DNA from: Pseudorhodobacter antarcticus
GTDB lineage: Bacteria > Pseudomonadota > Alphaproteobacteria > Rhodobacterales > Rhodobacteraceae
Reading direction: 5' to 3'
NCBI GenBank assembly: GCA_945862435.1
Contig: CAMAXX010000001.1
Span: forward strand, 62,001-126,000
DNA length: 64,000 nucleotides
The translations under genes were made by a program, and so were the position numbers. Below the pieces are notes generated by a model. The model was given only the letters and a program-made list of their open reading frames with translations. It made no database searches and had not been told where the DNA came from. Position 1 is the stretch's first letter. Each line of letters starts with the position of its first letter. Shown piece after piece: positions 8,357 to 18,473 of this stretch.

Positions 8357-8995
8357 CTACTGGTTATCGAAAGATTCCGCGCATAGGTTCGTCAACTCTT
8401 TCCGATCAATATACAAATCCCGCGCCAATCGTGAACCGCCACCAAAAATCCATCCTTCCATCTGAAGCACTGCACCATCGAGTGTGCCAGTAGCATCACC
8501 AAAAATTTTCTTTTGGCCACCAACAAAATCAAAGAACACAACATCCATCATTTGCGGAAAGAACTTATTTGGAACCCCGCGCACTAGAATATTTCCATAT
8601 GGATATCCTGCTTCACAAAAGCTTTGCGAAACTACCTCGCCATCGTATTCGCCTATATCTTCCTCAAAATACAGGAAGATATAGGCATCTAGATTTTCAC
8701 TTAGTGCGAGGTCGACAGAGTCTACATACCCCTCTGCACGCGTTGAATAGGCTCCTTCCCACTTTTTTGGGTCTAACCAATTTTCAACGTAAGCCTCCTT
8801 TAACTTGCTTATATGCTCACCAAAGGAAAAAATATTTCCAGGCAACAAAAGTATCGAGCCAGCCAAAGCCGTAACGGCTGCCAAATATGCCCAATAGACT
8901 TTTAAGCTTCTCCAGAAATTTCTTCTGCTGCTTTTTGCGTTTGCAGAAAGCTTGTTTCGCTCAAAATTGTCCCGAAGGCGATGCCGATCACTCAC
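8357..8995 (-). CDS. Single-pass membrane protein, AT-rich, unknown function
   Basis: A 212-residue protein with a basic N-terminus, one membrane segment near residues 33-53 ([20 protein letters not shown]) and a probably extracytoplasmic remainder. I recognise no family. It starts with GTG inside a GTGA overlap with the stop of rpoD, so it appears translationally coupled to the housekeeping sigma factor gene. Base composition is clearly more AT-rich than both neighbours (see the stretch 8560-8960), which suggests a recent acquisition. The long open frame and coupled start support a real gene; its role is unknown. Confidence 0.65.
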   Translation of the reverse strand: MSDRHRLRDNFERNKLSANAKSSRRNFWRSLKVYWAYLAAVTALAGSILLLPGNIFSFGEHISKLKEAYVENWLDPKKWEGAYSTRAEGYVDSVDLALSENLDAYIFLYFEEDIGEYDGEVVSQSFCEAGYPYGNILVRGVPNKFFPQMMDVVFFDFVGGQKKIFGDATGTLDGAVLQMEGWIFGGGSRLARDLYIDRKELTNLCAESFDNQ

Positions 8996-10983
8996 TGATC
9001 CAAGAAACTCCGCAACTTCCTGCTCCTGCTCGGATGCTTCAACTTCCGCAGCGCCTTGGCTTCAATCTGCCGGATCCGCTCGCGCGTCACGGAAAACTGC
9101 TGCCCCACCTCTTCCAGCGTGTGGTCGGTGTTCATACCAATGCCAAAGCGCATCCGCAAAACCCGTTCTTCGCGGGGGGTCAGCGATGCCAACACCCGCG
9201 TGGTGGTTTCTTTCAGGTTTTCCTGAATGGCAGAATCCAGCGGCAGGATTGCGTTTTTATCTTCGATAAAATCGCCCAGCTGGCTGTCTTCTTCATCCCC
9301 AATGGGCGTCTCCAGCGAAATCGGTTCCTTGGCAATTTTCATCACCTTACGAACCTTCTCAAGCGGCATTTGCAGCTTTTCGGCCAACTCTTCGGGCGTG
9401 GGTTCGCGCCCAATTTCGTGCAGCATCTGACGGCCCGTGCGCACCAGTTTGTTAATGGTTTCAATCATATGCACAGGAATACGGATGGTGCGGGCTTGGT
9501 CAGCAATGCTGCGCGTAATCGCCTGCCTAATCCACCAGGTCGCATAGGTCGAAAATTTATACCCGCGGCGATATTCAAACTTATCAACCGCTTTCATCAG
9601 GCCAATATTGCCTTCCTGAATCAAATCCAAGAATTGCAGGCCCCGATTGGTGTATTTTTTGGCAATCGAGATCACAAGGCGCAAATTCGCCTCGACCATT
9701 TCCTTTTTGGCCTGACGCGCCTCTTTCTCGCCCTTTTGCACTTGGTTCACAATGCGGCGGAATTCGGAAATATCCACGCCGATATATTGGCCTACTGTCG
9801 CCATTTCAACGCGCAGTTCTTCGACCTTATCGCGCGAGCGTTCCATCAGCGCCTGCCAGCCGCGCCCCGCCTTAGCGGCCATGCGGTCAACCCATGTTGG
9901 GTCCAGCTCATACTCCTGATATGCGTCAATAAATTCGCGGCGATTGATACGCGCGGCATCGGCAAGCTTTACCATCGATGAATTGATCGACATGATCTTG
10001 CGATTAATACCATACAACTGGTCAATCAGCGCTTCGATACGGTTGTTATGCAGATGCAATTCATTCACATAAACCACAATCTCGCTGCGCAGTTTTTGAT
10101 AGTCGGCCTCGGCCTTTTCGGAAAATCCGCGGCTGTCCGACAAGGTGGCTGTCATGCGCAAATCTTGCATTTCGGCCAGCTGTTCGTAATCGCGGGCAAT
10201 TGCGTCCAGCGTTTCCAGAACCTTGGGCTTTAGCGTGGCTTCCATCGCGGCCAGCGACATAGAAGCGCCGTCTTCGTCATCTTCATCATCATCGCCGCGC
10301 ATCAGCGGGTTGCCGTCTGCATCCAGCTCTGGCTCTTCTTCGCCCTTAGACGCGCGGGGTGCGCCGTCCATCTCGACGCCCTCTAGGTCTGCGCCAACCA
10401 AACCTTCCTCGCCATCCAGAGACCTGCCAAAGGTCGCCTCAAGATCGATCACATCGCGCAGCAGAATGTCTTCGCTAAGCAGTTCGTCGCGCCAAATGAT
10501 AATGGCCTGAAAGGTCAGCGGGCTTTCGCAAAGCCCTGCGATCATCGTGTTTCGGCCCGCCTCGATCCGCTTGGCGATGGCAATTTCACCCTCGCGCGAC
10601 AGCAGTTCCACGCTGCCCATTTCGCGCAGGTACATGCGCACAGGGTCATCGGTGCGGTCTAACGCCTCGGAACTGGTGCCAACCACGGCGACATCGCGGT
10701 TGCCGCCGCCCGTTTCCACAAGCTCGCCCACAACGGGGGCTTCGCCTTCTTCTACCTCGTCGTCTTCGACCACGTTGATGCCCATTTCGGACAGCATCGC
10801 CATAACATCTTCGATCTGATCGCCCGAAACTTGGTCGGGTGGCATCACCTGGTTCAGCTGTTCATAGGTGATATAGCCCCGTTCGCGTGCATCGGCGATC
10901 ATGCGTTTTACGGCGGCTTGGGAAAGGTCTAGAGTGGCCTCGCTATCATCGGCATCGGGTTTTTGGTCGTCGCTGTCGCTCAT
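8992..10983 (-). CDS. rpoD: RNA polymerase primary sigma factor RpoD (sigma-70)
   Basis: Housekeeping sigma factor that directs RNA polymerase to -35/-10 promoters. The 663-residue protein has the N-terminal region 1.1 and an acidic linker, the non-conserved domain, region 2 ([20 protein letters not shown], then [15 protein letters not shown]), region 3, and region 4 with the helix-turn-helix [18 protein letters not shown] at the C-terminus. I start at the ATG at 10983 ([13 protein letters not shown]) rather than 75 bases upstream. It lies downstream of dnaG in the same direction, the classical macromolecular-synthesis arrangement. Confidence 0.98.
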   Translation of the reverse strand: MSDSDDQKPDADDSEATLDLSQAAVKRMIADARERGYITYEQLNQVMPPDQVSGDQIEDVMAMLSEMGINVVEDDEVEEGEAPVVGELVETGGGNRDVAVVGTSSEALDRTDDPVRMYLREMGSVELLSREGEIAIAKRIEAGRNTMIAGLCESPLTFQAIIIWRDELLSEDILLRDVIDLEATFGRSLDGEEGLVGADLEGVEMDGAPRASKGEEEPELDADGNPLMRGDDDEDDEDGASMSLAAMEATLKPKVLETLDAIARDYEQLAEMQDLRMTATLSDSRGFSEKAEADYQKLRSEIVVYVNELHLHNNRIEALIDQLYGINRKIMSINSSMVKLADAARINRREFIDAYQEYELDPTWVDRMAAKAGRGWQALMERSRDKVEELRVEMATVGQYIGVDISEFRRIVNQVQKGEKEARQAKKEMVEANLRLVISIAKKYTNRGLQFLDLIQEGNIGLMKAVDKFEYRRGYKFSTYATWWIRQAITRSIADQARTIRIPVHMIETINKLVRTGRQMLHEIGREPTPEELAEKLQMPLEKVRKVMKIAKEPISLETPIGDEEDSQLGDFIEDKNAILPLDSAIQENLKETTTRVLASLTPREERVLRMRFGIGMNTDHTLEEVGQQFSVTRERIRQIEAKALRKLKHPSRSRKLRSFLDQ

Positions 10984-11110
10984 GGCCAAGGCGCTCCTAC
11001 GGGGTCTAGGGGTGTCTGCGATAGAATAACGAATCGCAGAAAGAGGTAAACGAATCAATAGCGCGAATCACGCTGGGTTAAAGGCCGAATCACACAGATT
11101 CTGCGGCGAA

Positions 11111-13039
11111 TTAGCGGGATTTCTTCTCCCAAGCGCGGGAATCGATCAAGTTTTGCAGATGATTCGACATCGCAGCGCGATCTTCGCCCAAATCACCCGA
11201 ATCAGGGCGCGGCGGGTTGTCGGCGCGGTTGCGTGCGGCAGTGGCCTGCACCAGCCGCCACGTTAGGCCTTCGTCGACAAATCCCTCCATATCGGCCATT
11301 GCCTCGGCAATCTCGCGCTTCGCGCCGCGATGCGCGTCCAGCTTGGCCAGTTCCTCGGCAAGGCAAAGCGTGGCAAGTTCGCTGTCAATTCGATTGCGCA
11401 CGCATGGCGCAATGCGTACATGGGGGCGTGCCAGCAGGGCTGCAAGGGCTGGGGCGGCGGCATTTTGCAGCATATCATAAATCTGAACCGCATCGCTATC
11501 GGCATTGGCCAGCAGCACATCGCGCAACTGGGCGTGATCTGGGCCAATCAGAGAAAGCCGTTCGATTGCGCTTTCAAATTGGCGGATCAGGGCGGGATGG
11601 GTGATAAGCGTCGCCAAAATAACCGCTTCGCGCAGCACATCATCCACAGCACCCGAAGCGGTGGCCAAAAGCGAGGTTTTGGTCGCAGGCGTGGGCGGCA
11701 ATTCGGTTGCCGCTCGTTTGGCCCCGCGCACAAATGGGGTCCATTCGCGGGCCTTGGTGCCGAACAAATCGCGGCGCAGGCGGTTTATGTCTTCGCTATA
11801 ATGGCTACGGATCGACGGGTCTTGAATGCGGGCAATATGCGCGCGCAAGGATTTATCCAGCGCTGCTTTGCGTTCGGGGGAATCGAAGCTGCGCCCCTCA
11901 ATTTCTCGCGCCCACAAAAGGCCCACCATCGGCCTTGCGCCGTCCAGCGCATCCTGCATCGCGGCGGGCCCTTGGCTTTTTATCAGATCATCGGGGTCAA
12001 GCCCCGCAGGCAGGCTGGCAAAGCGAAGGCCTTTACCCGCTTGCAGCAAGGGCAGCGCCAAATCCACCACGCGCAGCCCTGCGCGAATGCCAGCGGTATC
12101 GCCATCAAGCGCTATGATCGGCTCGTCATGGATACGCCACATCAGCGCCAGTTGGTCGGCAGTGACCGCCGTTCCAAGCGGGGCCACGGCGGCGGTAAAC
12201 CCCGCCTCAACCAATGCAATCACGTCCATATAGCCTTCGGCCACAATCAGCGGTTTGCCCTTACCCGCCGCCTCGCGCGCGGGGGCTAGGTTGAACAGAT
12301 TGCGTCCTTTGTCGAAAATTTCCGTCTCGGGCCCATTTAAATATTTGGCGCGCGCATTGGGGTCTAAGGATCGCCCCCCCAGCGATATCGCCCTGCCCCG
12401 CCCATCGCGAATGGGAAAAATAATCCGCCCGCGAAAGCGGTCATAGGGGGATGTTCCGTCATCGGGTTTTGCACAAACACCCGATGCCACAATCAAATCA
12501 TCCGAAAGACCCTTTTGTTTCAATGCCGTATATAGCGCTGATCGGCTGTCAGGGGCCCAGCCAATGCCCCAGCGTTCTTGCGCAGCCTCGGACAGCCCCC
12601 GCCGCGCCATATAGGTGCGAGCTGGTTCGGCGGCAGCAGTGCGCAGTTGCAGGCGCATCCAGCGCGCCGCCTCTTCCATCACGGAAATCAACTGGCTGCG
12701 CCGATCCGCCACCTGCGCCGCCTGCGGGTCACGCGCGGGCATTTGCATCCCCGCTTGGCGCGCCAGCACCTCGACCGCCTCCATAAACCCCAGATTTTCG
12801 GTTTCTTTGATAAAGGTCAGCGCATCGCCCTTGGCGTGGCAGCCAAAGCAATAGTAAAAGCCCTTGCGATCATCCACATGAAAAGACGGGCTTTTTTCAA
12901 CGTGAAACGGGCAAGGCGCCCAAAAATCACCCTTGGCTTGGTTTGATTTGCGCATATCCCAAGTGACTTTGCGGCCCACAATGGCCGAAAGGGTCACGCG
13001 TTCGCGTATCTCGTCCAGAAATCCGTTTGGCAGGCTCAT
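11111..13039 (-). CDS. dnaG: DNA primase DnaG
   Basis: Synthesises RNA primers at the replication fork. The 642-residue protein has the N-terminal CHC2 zinc-binding domain with Cys43, His46, Cys64 and Cys67, followed by the primase core and a Toprim domain (IVAEGYMDVIALVEAG and ALDGDTAGIRAG). The C-terminal part is the helicase-interaction region. It begins only 14 bases after the sarcosine oxidase gamma gene, so sox transcription could read into dnaG. A 127-base spacer separates it from rpoD. Confidence 0.97.
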   Translation of the reverse strand: MSLPNGFLDEIRERVTLSAIVGRKVTWDMRKSNQAKGDFWAPCPFHVEKSPSFHVDDRKGFYYCFGCHAKGDALTFIKETENLGFMEAVEVLARQAGMQMPARDPQAAQVADRRSQLISVMEEAARWMRLQLRTAAAEPARTYMARRGLSEAAQERWGIGWAPDSRSALYTALKQKGLSDDLIVASGVCAKPDDGTSPYDRFRGRIIFPIRDGRGRAISLGGRSLDPNARAKYLNGPETEIFDKGRNLFNLAPAREAAGKGKPLIVAEGYMDVIALVEAGFTAAVAPLGTAVTADQLALMWRIHDEPIIALDGDTAGIRAGLRVVDLALPLLQAGKGLRFASLPAGLDPDDLIKSQGPAAMQDALDGARPMVGLLWAREIEGRSFDSPERKAALDKSLRAHIARIQDPSIRSHYSEDINRLRRDLFGTKAREWTPFVRGAKRAATELPPTPATKTSLLATASGAVDDVLREAVILATLITHPALIRQFESAIERLSLIGPDHAQLRDVLLANADSDAVQIYDMLQNAAAPALAALLARPHVRIAPCVRNRIDSELATLCLAEELAKLDAHRGAKREIAEAMADMEGFVDEGLTWRLVQATAARNRADNPPRPDSGDLGEDRAAMSNHLQNLIDSRAWEKKSR

Positions 13040-13053
13040 AGGCGTAATATGGG

Positions 13054-13596
13054 CTAAAGCGCCCGCGCCGCAAGGATTCGCAGCGCGTCTTCCAATTCAT
13101 GCCAAGCGGTTTGCGCCATAGAGCGGAAGACCATCACCTCAAACGCATCTGCACCTGTGCGCATTAGGCACAGCGGCACATGGTAAAGCTGGCTTCGAAT
13201 AGACGCGCCGACGGGCATGGAAGATAGGCGCAGATCGACAGGCACATAATGCGCCAGCGTCTCCACCGCCGCAGGCCCTGCCAGCGCAAAGCGCGCCCAT
13301 GCATCCGATTGGTCGGTCACTGCCGCCGCATCGCCCAAATCGGGGCAATCGGTGCCAATCAGAAACGCCTGATCGCGCCCTGTCCATGCTATGCGCGCGT
13401 CACCATGGCTGGCCATTCGATTGGGCGCGGGAAAGCCAAGTCCAATTTTGGCCAAGGCCCTATCCACATCCGCCCCGCGCCCCAGATAGGGCGCAACCGA
13501 TGTGATTTGCGCCCAGTCCATCTGCACCAAAGTGGTGCCGGCCAAGGTTACAGGTTTGATATAGCCAAGAGGCGCTGTTGCGATAAGGTTAACCAC
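13054..13596 (-). CDS. soxG: Sarcosine oxidase, gamma subunit
   Basis: Small subunit of the heterotetrameric sarcosine oxidase, which demethylates sarcosine to glycine, passing the C1 unit to tetrahydrofolate. The fold is GcvT-like; typical parts are ARIAWTGRDQAFLIG and the C-terminal FRSMAQTAWHELEDAL. I choose the GTG at 13596 because it lies 7 bases after a GGGGAG ribosome-binding site and overlaps the end of soxA; a start 39 bases upstream lies deep inside soxA. The product would have 180 residues. It is the last gene of soxBDAG. Confidence 0.88.
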   Translation of the reverse strand: MVNLIATAPLGYIKPVTLAGTTLVQMDWAQITSVAPYLGRGADVDRALAKIGLGFPAPNRMASHGDARIAWTGRDQAFLIGTDCPDLGDAAAVTDQSDAWARFALAGPAAVETLAHYVPVDLRLSSMPVGASIRSQLYHVPLCLMRTGADAFEVMVFRSMAQTAWHELEDALRILAARAL

Positions 13597-16522
13597 GCAT
13601 TCTCTCCCCTGATTTATCAAAGAAAACAGGATCACACACTTCGGCGCGCACGTTTATGCCGCGCAGGCGGTCAACCACCATCACGGTTTCACCGTGCCGT
13701 GCGCGGCCCCGTTCTAAAAAGCCCAAGGCCAAATAGGATTGGAACTGCGGCGAATATCCCACCGATGACAGATAGCCTTGCGACTGCTCGCGGGTCAGCG
13801 CGGCTCCTTGGGCAAAGATATGCGCCCCTGCGGTAATGGCTTCGCCTTGCAAAGGGCGCAGGCCGATCATCTGCTGGCGGTTTTCATGTATCATCCCCTC
13901 GCGCATCGCAGCGCGCTTGCCGATGCAATCTTTCTTTGCCGATACCATCCCGCCAAGGCCCAAATCCCCTGCGGTAATGCGCCCGTCTATTTCGGCATGG
14001 GTGATAAAGCCCTTTTCAATGCGCAGCACATTCAGCGCCTCCATCCCGTAAAGACCGCCGCCCATCAATTCGGCGCGCGAAATCAGATCGCGCATCAGCG
14101 CCTCGCCATAGCGGGTTGGTACGGCAATCTCATAGCCTTCCTCCCCTGAAAAGCTAATGCGGAACACCCGCGCAGCCACGCCGCTGATCTGCGAGGCGGT
14201 CACACCCATAAAGGGCAAATCGCCCAAAGGAGCAGACAGCATAGACCCCACCAGCGCACGCGCGCGCTGCCCTGCCACAGCAAATTGCGCAAAGGCTTCG
14301 GTGACCGAGATAAAGCGCAGATCAAAATCCGCGCAATAGGCTTGATGGACAAATTCCAAATGCCGCATTACCAGCCCCGCCGCCGCTGTGGTGGTGGTCA
14401 TCAGATAGTGGTTTTCACCCAATCGCGCGGTGGTTCCATCGTCCAGCACATAGCCATCGGCGCGCAGCATCAGACCATAGCGCACGCGCCCCACTGGCAG
14501 CGTGCTAAAGGTGTTGGAATAGACCAAATCCAGAAACTTGCCGGCGTCTTTGCCCGATATGTCAATTTTGCCCAGTGTGGAAACATCCGATACGCCCACC
14601 GTACCGCGCACATAGCCCACTTCGCGGTTGCAAGATGTTTGCCAATCGCCTTCCCCCGCTTTGGGGAAATAGCTGGGCCTATACCACAGCCCCGCCTCGA
14701 TCATCGGCGCGCCGCGATCACGCGACAGCTTGTCCGATGTCAAAAACCGCTGCGGGGCAAAGCCCATGCCGCGTCCGCCTGCCCCCATCGCCGCGATAGA
14801 CGTCGGCGCATAGGGCGCGCGATAGGTGGTTGTACCCACTTCGGGAATGCCTTTGCCTGTGCTATCTGCCAGCACCGCAAGCGCGCCGATATTGCTGTTT
14901 TTGCCCTGATCGGGGGCCATGCCTTGGGTTGTGTACCGCTTCATATGTTCGACCGATACAAACCCCTCTTGCGCAGATAGGGCCACATCCTTGACCGTCA
15001 CATCATTGGCAAAATCAAGCCATGCGCGGGCATAGACGCCGCCCGATGTCGCCATCGCCCAAATCGGTGTGATGACATAGGCCGCATCTTCGCAGTCGGG
15101 AGCCGTAAAGGGTGCAGACGCACGACCCATTTCCGCCAGCGCGGCGGCGGCGGCATCAGCCCCTTTGGTAAAGGCGGCCTTGGTGGAAAAATCCCCGTTG
15201 CAGGCCGCGACAGCGCGCATATTGGGAATGGCATTTGTTTGCGGGACAAAGGCGGCAAGGCTTGCCTCCCACCGTGGGCGGCCATTCATATGGCAGGTCA
15301 AATGCACCATCGGGTTCCAGCCGCCAGACACAGCAAGCACGTCACACTCCAAAGTAAATTCGCCGTTTAGATGGGTGCCGCTAATTTGGCGCAGCCCGTG
15401 ACGGCCTTTGGTTTTGGTGATGCGGGCGTTCAGATGCACAGGGCAATCTTCGACGACCGATGCATCGGTGCGCGTGTCAAGTATCGCCAGAACATTAACC
15501 CCTGCTTGGATAAGCTGCCGCGCCACGCGCCGCGCACCATCATTATTGGCAAGCAGTACCAGCTTTTGCCCCACAGCCACGCCGTATATGTTCAGATAAT
15601 CTTGAACAGCGGATGCCAGCATAATGCCGGGGCGGTCATTGTTTTCAAACGCGATGGGGCGTTCCAGCGCGCCAGCCGCCAAGATGGTTTGCGCCGCCGT
15701 AATGCGCCAGAAACATTCGCGCGGCAAATCGGCGCGCGGGGCGCGGTGCAGGCCCACCCGTTCCAGCGCGGAATAGACCCCGCCATCATAGGCCCCCGTC
15801 ACCGCGGTGCGCGTCATCACACGCAAATTGGGCAGGCTGGCCATTTCGGTGCGCGCTTCGGCCAGCCAATCGGCAGCAGATCTGCCATCCAGTTGCGGCA
15901 TATCGCCCAAAAGGCGCCCACCAATATGGGCCTTTTCCTCGCACAAAATCACATCTGCGCCTGCGCGTGCCGCTGTTAATGCGGCTGCAATCCCCGCAGG
16001 CCCAGCGCCTATGACCAGCACATCGCAAAAGGCAAAGGATTTTTCATACTGGCCTTCGTCGTGCGTGCCCGACAGGCTGCCAAGCCCTGCGGCACGGCGG
16101 ATGATCGGCTCGTATAAGGCCTCCCAAAAGGCGCGCGGCCACATAAAGGTTTTGTAGTAAAACCCCGCTCCCAGAAACGGCGTGGCCAGATCGTTTATCG
16201 CCAAAATATCAAAACGCAAGGATGGCCAGCGGTTTTGGCTGCGGGCATTCAGACCTTCGAAAATCTCTTGCCCCGTGGCGCGCACATTGGGGGTGTGGTT
16301 GGTGGCGCCCACCACTTCAACCAAGGCATTGGGTTCTTCAAACCCCGCTGTCAGTACCCCGCGCGGGCGATGATATTTAAAACTGCGCCCCACCACGCGC
16401 ACGCCATTTGCCAGCAGCGCCGATGCAAGGGTATCGCCCTTATACCCCTGATAGCGTTTGCCATCGAAGGTAAAGCTGATGGGCTTTGCGCGGTCGATCA
16501 ACCCGCGTCCGTCAATGCGCAT
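13589..16522 (-). CDS. soxA: Sarcosine oxidase, alpha subunit
   Basis: The 977-residue large subunit. The N-terminal part has a ferredoxin-like fold (FTFDGKRYQGYKGDTLASAL and FKYHRPRG), then a dinucleotide-binding domain (VLVIGAGPAGIAAALTAARAG near residue 169) that binds NAD. The C-terminal third is a GcvT-like aminomethyl-transferase domain where tetrahydrofolate accepts the methylene group. Length and domain order match the family. The start ATG follows the soxD stop by one base, so the two genes are tightly coupled. Confidence 0.96.
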   Translation of the reverse strand: MRIDGRGLIDRAKPISFTFDGKRYQGYKGDTLASALLANGVRVVGRSFKYHRPRGVLTAGFEEPNALVEVVGATNHTPNVRATGQEIFEGLNARSQNRWPSLRFDILAINDLATPFLGAGFYYKTFMWPRAFWEALYEPIIRRAAGLGSLSGTHDEGQYEKSFAFCDVLVIGAGPAGIAAALTAARAGADVILCEEKAHIGGRLLGDMPQLDGRSAADWLAEARTEMASLPNLRVMTRTAVTGAYDGGVYSALERVGLHRAPRADLPRECFWRITAAQTILAAGALERPIAFENNDRPGIMLASAVQDYLNIYGVAVGQKLVLLANNDGARRVARQLIQAGVNVLAILDTRTDASVVEDCPVHLNARITKTKGRHGLRQISGTHLNGEFTLECDVLAVSGGWNPMVHLTCHMNGRPRWEASLAAFVPQTNAIPNMRAVAACNGDFSTKAAFTKGADAAAAALAEMGRASAPFTAPDCEDAAYVITPIWAMATSGGVYARAWLDFANDVTVKDVALSAQEGFVSVEHMKRYTTQGMAPDQGKNSNIGALAVLADSTGKGIPEVGTTTYRAPYAPTSIAAMGAGGRGMGFAPQRFLTSDKLSRDRGAPMIEAGLWYRPSYFPKAGEGDWQTSCNREVGYVRGTVGVSDVSTLGKIDISGKDAGKFLDLVYSNTFSTLPVGRVRYGLMLRADGYVLDDGTTARLGENHYLMTTTTAAAGLVMRHLEFVHQAYCADFDLRFISVTEAFAQFAVAGQRARALVGSMLSAPLGDLPFMGVTASQISGVAARVFRISFSGEEGYEIAVPTRYGEALMRDLISRAELMGGGLYGMEALNVLRIEKGFITHAEIDGRITAGDLGLGGMVSAKKDCIGKRAAMREGMIHENRQQMIGLRPLQGEAITAGAHIFAQGAALTREQSQGYLSSVGYSPQFQSYLALGFLERGRARHGETVMVVDRLRGINVRAEVCDPVFFDKSGERMRG

Positions 16523-16523
16523 G

Positions 16524-16937
16524 TCAGGCGTCCTTTTTCGGCGTTCTGGGTTTCGGGCTTGGTTTTGCGGTAGGCATTGCGGCGGGTTTCCGTGCAGCTT
16601 TCACGGCGGGTTTTGCCGCAGCAGTAACAGGCTTCACGGCAGGCTTTGGCGCAGCATTAGCGGCTAGTTTTGGCGCAGCCTGCGCGCCAATCACCAATTC
16701 TGCCCCCAAAACCGCATGGCTAATAGTGTTACGAGTGACCTTCAACCACGCCGCGCATCCGCCCTCATGATACCATAAATCCTGCACCTGACCTGCGATA
16801 TTATCGCGCAGGAACAATTGGTTATCAAGCGCATCCAAATCCGCATCCTGCCCCACGGGGCTCAGATAATCGGGGCTGCCGTAGTAGTAAAACTCGCGCC
16901 GGTCGCGCGGCCCGCACAGGGGGCATGGAATTTTCAT
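16524..16937 (-). CDS. soxD: Sarcosine oxidase, delta subunit with long basic tail
   Basis: The small zinc-binding subunit. The N-terminal CPLCGPRDRREF motif and the downstream HEGGCAAWLKVTRNT segment are typical and provide zinc ligands. The canonical domain ends near residue 85. A tail of about 50 residues follows that is made almost only of Ala, Lys and Pro with a few Thr/Val/Arg, like a histone H1 C-terminus. Most SoxD proteins I know are shorter, so this extension is unusual. It sits between soxB and soxA. Confidence 0.93.
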   Translation of the reverse strand: MKIPCPLCGPRDRREFYYYGSPDYLSPVGQDADLDALDNQLFLRDNIAGQVQDLWYHEGGCAAWLKVTRNTISHAVLGAELVIGAQAAPKLAANAAPKPAVKPVTAAAKPAVKAARKPAAMPTAKPSPKPRTPKKDA

Positions 16938-16946
16938 CGTATCCTC

Positions 16947-18197
16947 CTAATGCAGGTTATGTTGGCTGCCCGTGCCTTCTTCGTCAATCGTGTGCCCCGT
17001 GCGAAACCGATCTAGACGGAAGCGGCGGGCCACCTCGTGCGGCGTACCTGTGGCCATCAAATGCGCCATGCACCAGCCCGAAGCAGGCACGGCTTTGAAC
17101 CCGCCGTAATTCCAACCCGCATCCAAAAACAGCCCCTGCACGGGGGTTTTGTCGATAATCGGGCTGCCATCGGGCGTCATATCCATAATCCCGCCCCATG
17201 AGCGCAGCACCTTGGCGCGGCCAATCATCGGCATCAGGGTCATCCCCGCCTCCATCACATGCTCTACCATCGGCAAGTTCCCGCGCGAGGCGTAGCTTGC
17301 GTAAAAATCAATATCCCCGCCAAACACCAGCCCGCCCTTATCCGACTGGCTAATATAGAAATGCCCCATGCCAAAGGAAATGACATGGTCGATCACGGGC
17401 TTTAGCCCTTCGGTCACAAAGGCCTGCAGCACATGGCTTTCAATCGGCAATCGCATCCCCGCCATTGCGGCCACTTGGCTAGACCTGCCCGCCACCACAA
17501 TCGCCACCTTCTTTGCGCGGATCGCCCCGCGCGTGGTTTGCACGCCGCGCACAACCCCGCCTTCAATATCAATGCCCGTGACTTCGCAGTTTTCAATCAG
17601 ATCCACGCCGCGCGCATCGGCCCCGCGCGCATAGCCCCACGCCACCGCATCATGGCGCGCAGTGCCGCCGCGCCAATGCATCAGCCCGCCGTAAATCGGG
17701 AAACGAGTTTGCTCAAAATCCAAATACGGCACTTCTTCGCGCACCTGTTCGCGCGTCCAAAGTTCGGCATCATCGCCTTGGTTGATCATCGCATTACCGC
17801 GCCGCGCCAGCGTGTCGCGCTGCCCGTCCGAATGGCACAGCACCAACTGCCCGCGCTGCGAATGCATGACGTTATAATTCAGCTCCGCCTCCAGCCCCTC
17901 CCACAATTTCAGGGAATGGCTATAGAATTCAGAATTTCCGGGTATATAATAATTGGCGCGCACGATGGTGGTGTTGCGCCCGATGTTGCCGCTGCCGATA
18001 TAGCCCTTTTCCAGCACCGCAATGTTGGTAATGCCGTGGTTCTTGGCCAGATAATAGGCCGTCGAAAGGCCGTGCCCGCCGCCGCCAATGATGACCACAT
18101 CATATTCGGGTTTCGGATCGGGCTTGCGCCATGCAGACCCCCACCCCTTGTTGCCGCGCAGCCCTTCGGCAAACACCTTTAGCCCTGAATAGCGCAT
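16947..18197 (-). CDS. soxB: Sarcosine oxidase, beta subunit
   Basis: The 416-residue flavoprotein subunit, which oxidises sarcosine with bound FAD and passes electrons through the covalently bound FMN. The dinucleotide-binding motif VVIIGGGGHGLSTAYYLAKNHG starts near residue 34 and a DAO-type fold follows, ending with the GWNYGGFKAVPASGWCMAHL segment. It is the first gene of soxB-soxD-soxA-soxG. The promoter must lie in the 276-base region shared with the divergent TadG-like gene. Confidence 0.96.
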   Translation of the reverse strand: MRYSGLKVFAEGLRGNKGWGSAWRKPDPKPEYDVVIIGGGGHGLSTAYYLAKNHGITNIAVLEKGYIGSGNIGRNTTIVRANYYIPGNSEFYSHSLKLWEGLEAELNYNVMHSQRGQLVLCHSDGQRDTLARRGNAMINQGDDAELWTREQVREEVPYLDFEQTRFPIYGGLMHWRGGTARHDAVAWGYARGADARGVDLIENCEVTGIDIEGGVVRGVQTTRGAIRAKKVAIVVAGRSSQVAAMAGMRLPIESHVLQAFVTEGLKPVIDHVISFGMGHFYISQSDKGGLVFGGDIDFYASYASRGNLPMVEHVMEAGMTLMPMIGRAKVLRSWGGIMDMTPDGSPIIDKTPVQGLFLDAGWNYGGFKAVPASGWCMAHLMATGTPHEVARRFRLDRFRTGHTIDEEGTGSQHNLH

Positions 18198-18473
18198 ATC
18201 TGCCCCACATCTGCCGCCGCGCCTAAACGGCGCGTTTCTTAGGCGCAGTTCAACCCGCTTTAGGCCCGTGTTTCAACTGCCTTCGCGGCAAAAAATGCGC
18301 CATGCGCGACAGTAGGCCCGAGGCAATGGCCCGCGCAAGGCGATTTACCCCGATTTTTCGGCAGATTTCCAAATTTCGGCGCGGGTTGAACACATCGCTG
18401 CCATGATTTTCCAGCACAACCGCTGGTGGACAGGTGCGTGACGCGCGCCCACGCCCAAGAATAGGAGCCAGTT

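Noticed and set aside
8887..9981. 364-residue plus-strand frame opposite rpoD
   Set aside because: Shadow of the highly biased rpoD coding strand; rpoD is certain.
11330..12289. 319-residue plus-strand frame opposite dnaG
   Set aside because: Shadow of dnaG, no start signal and no family.
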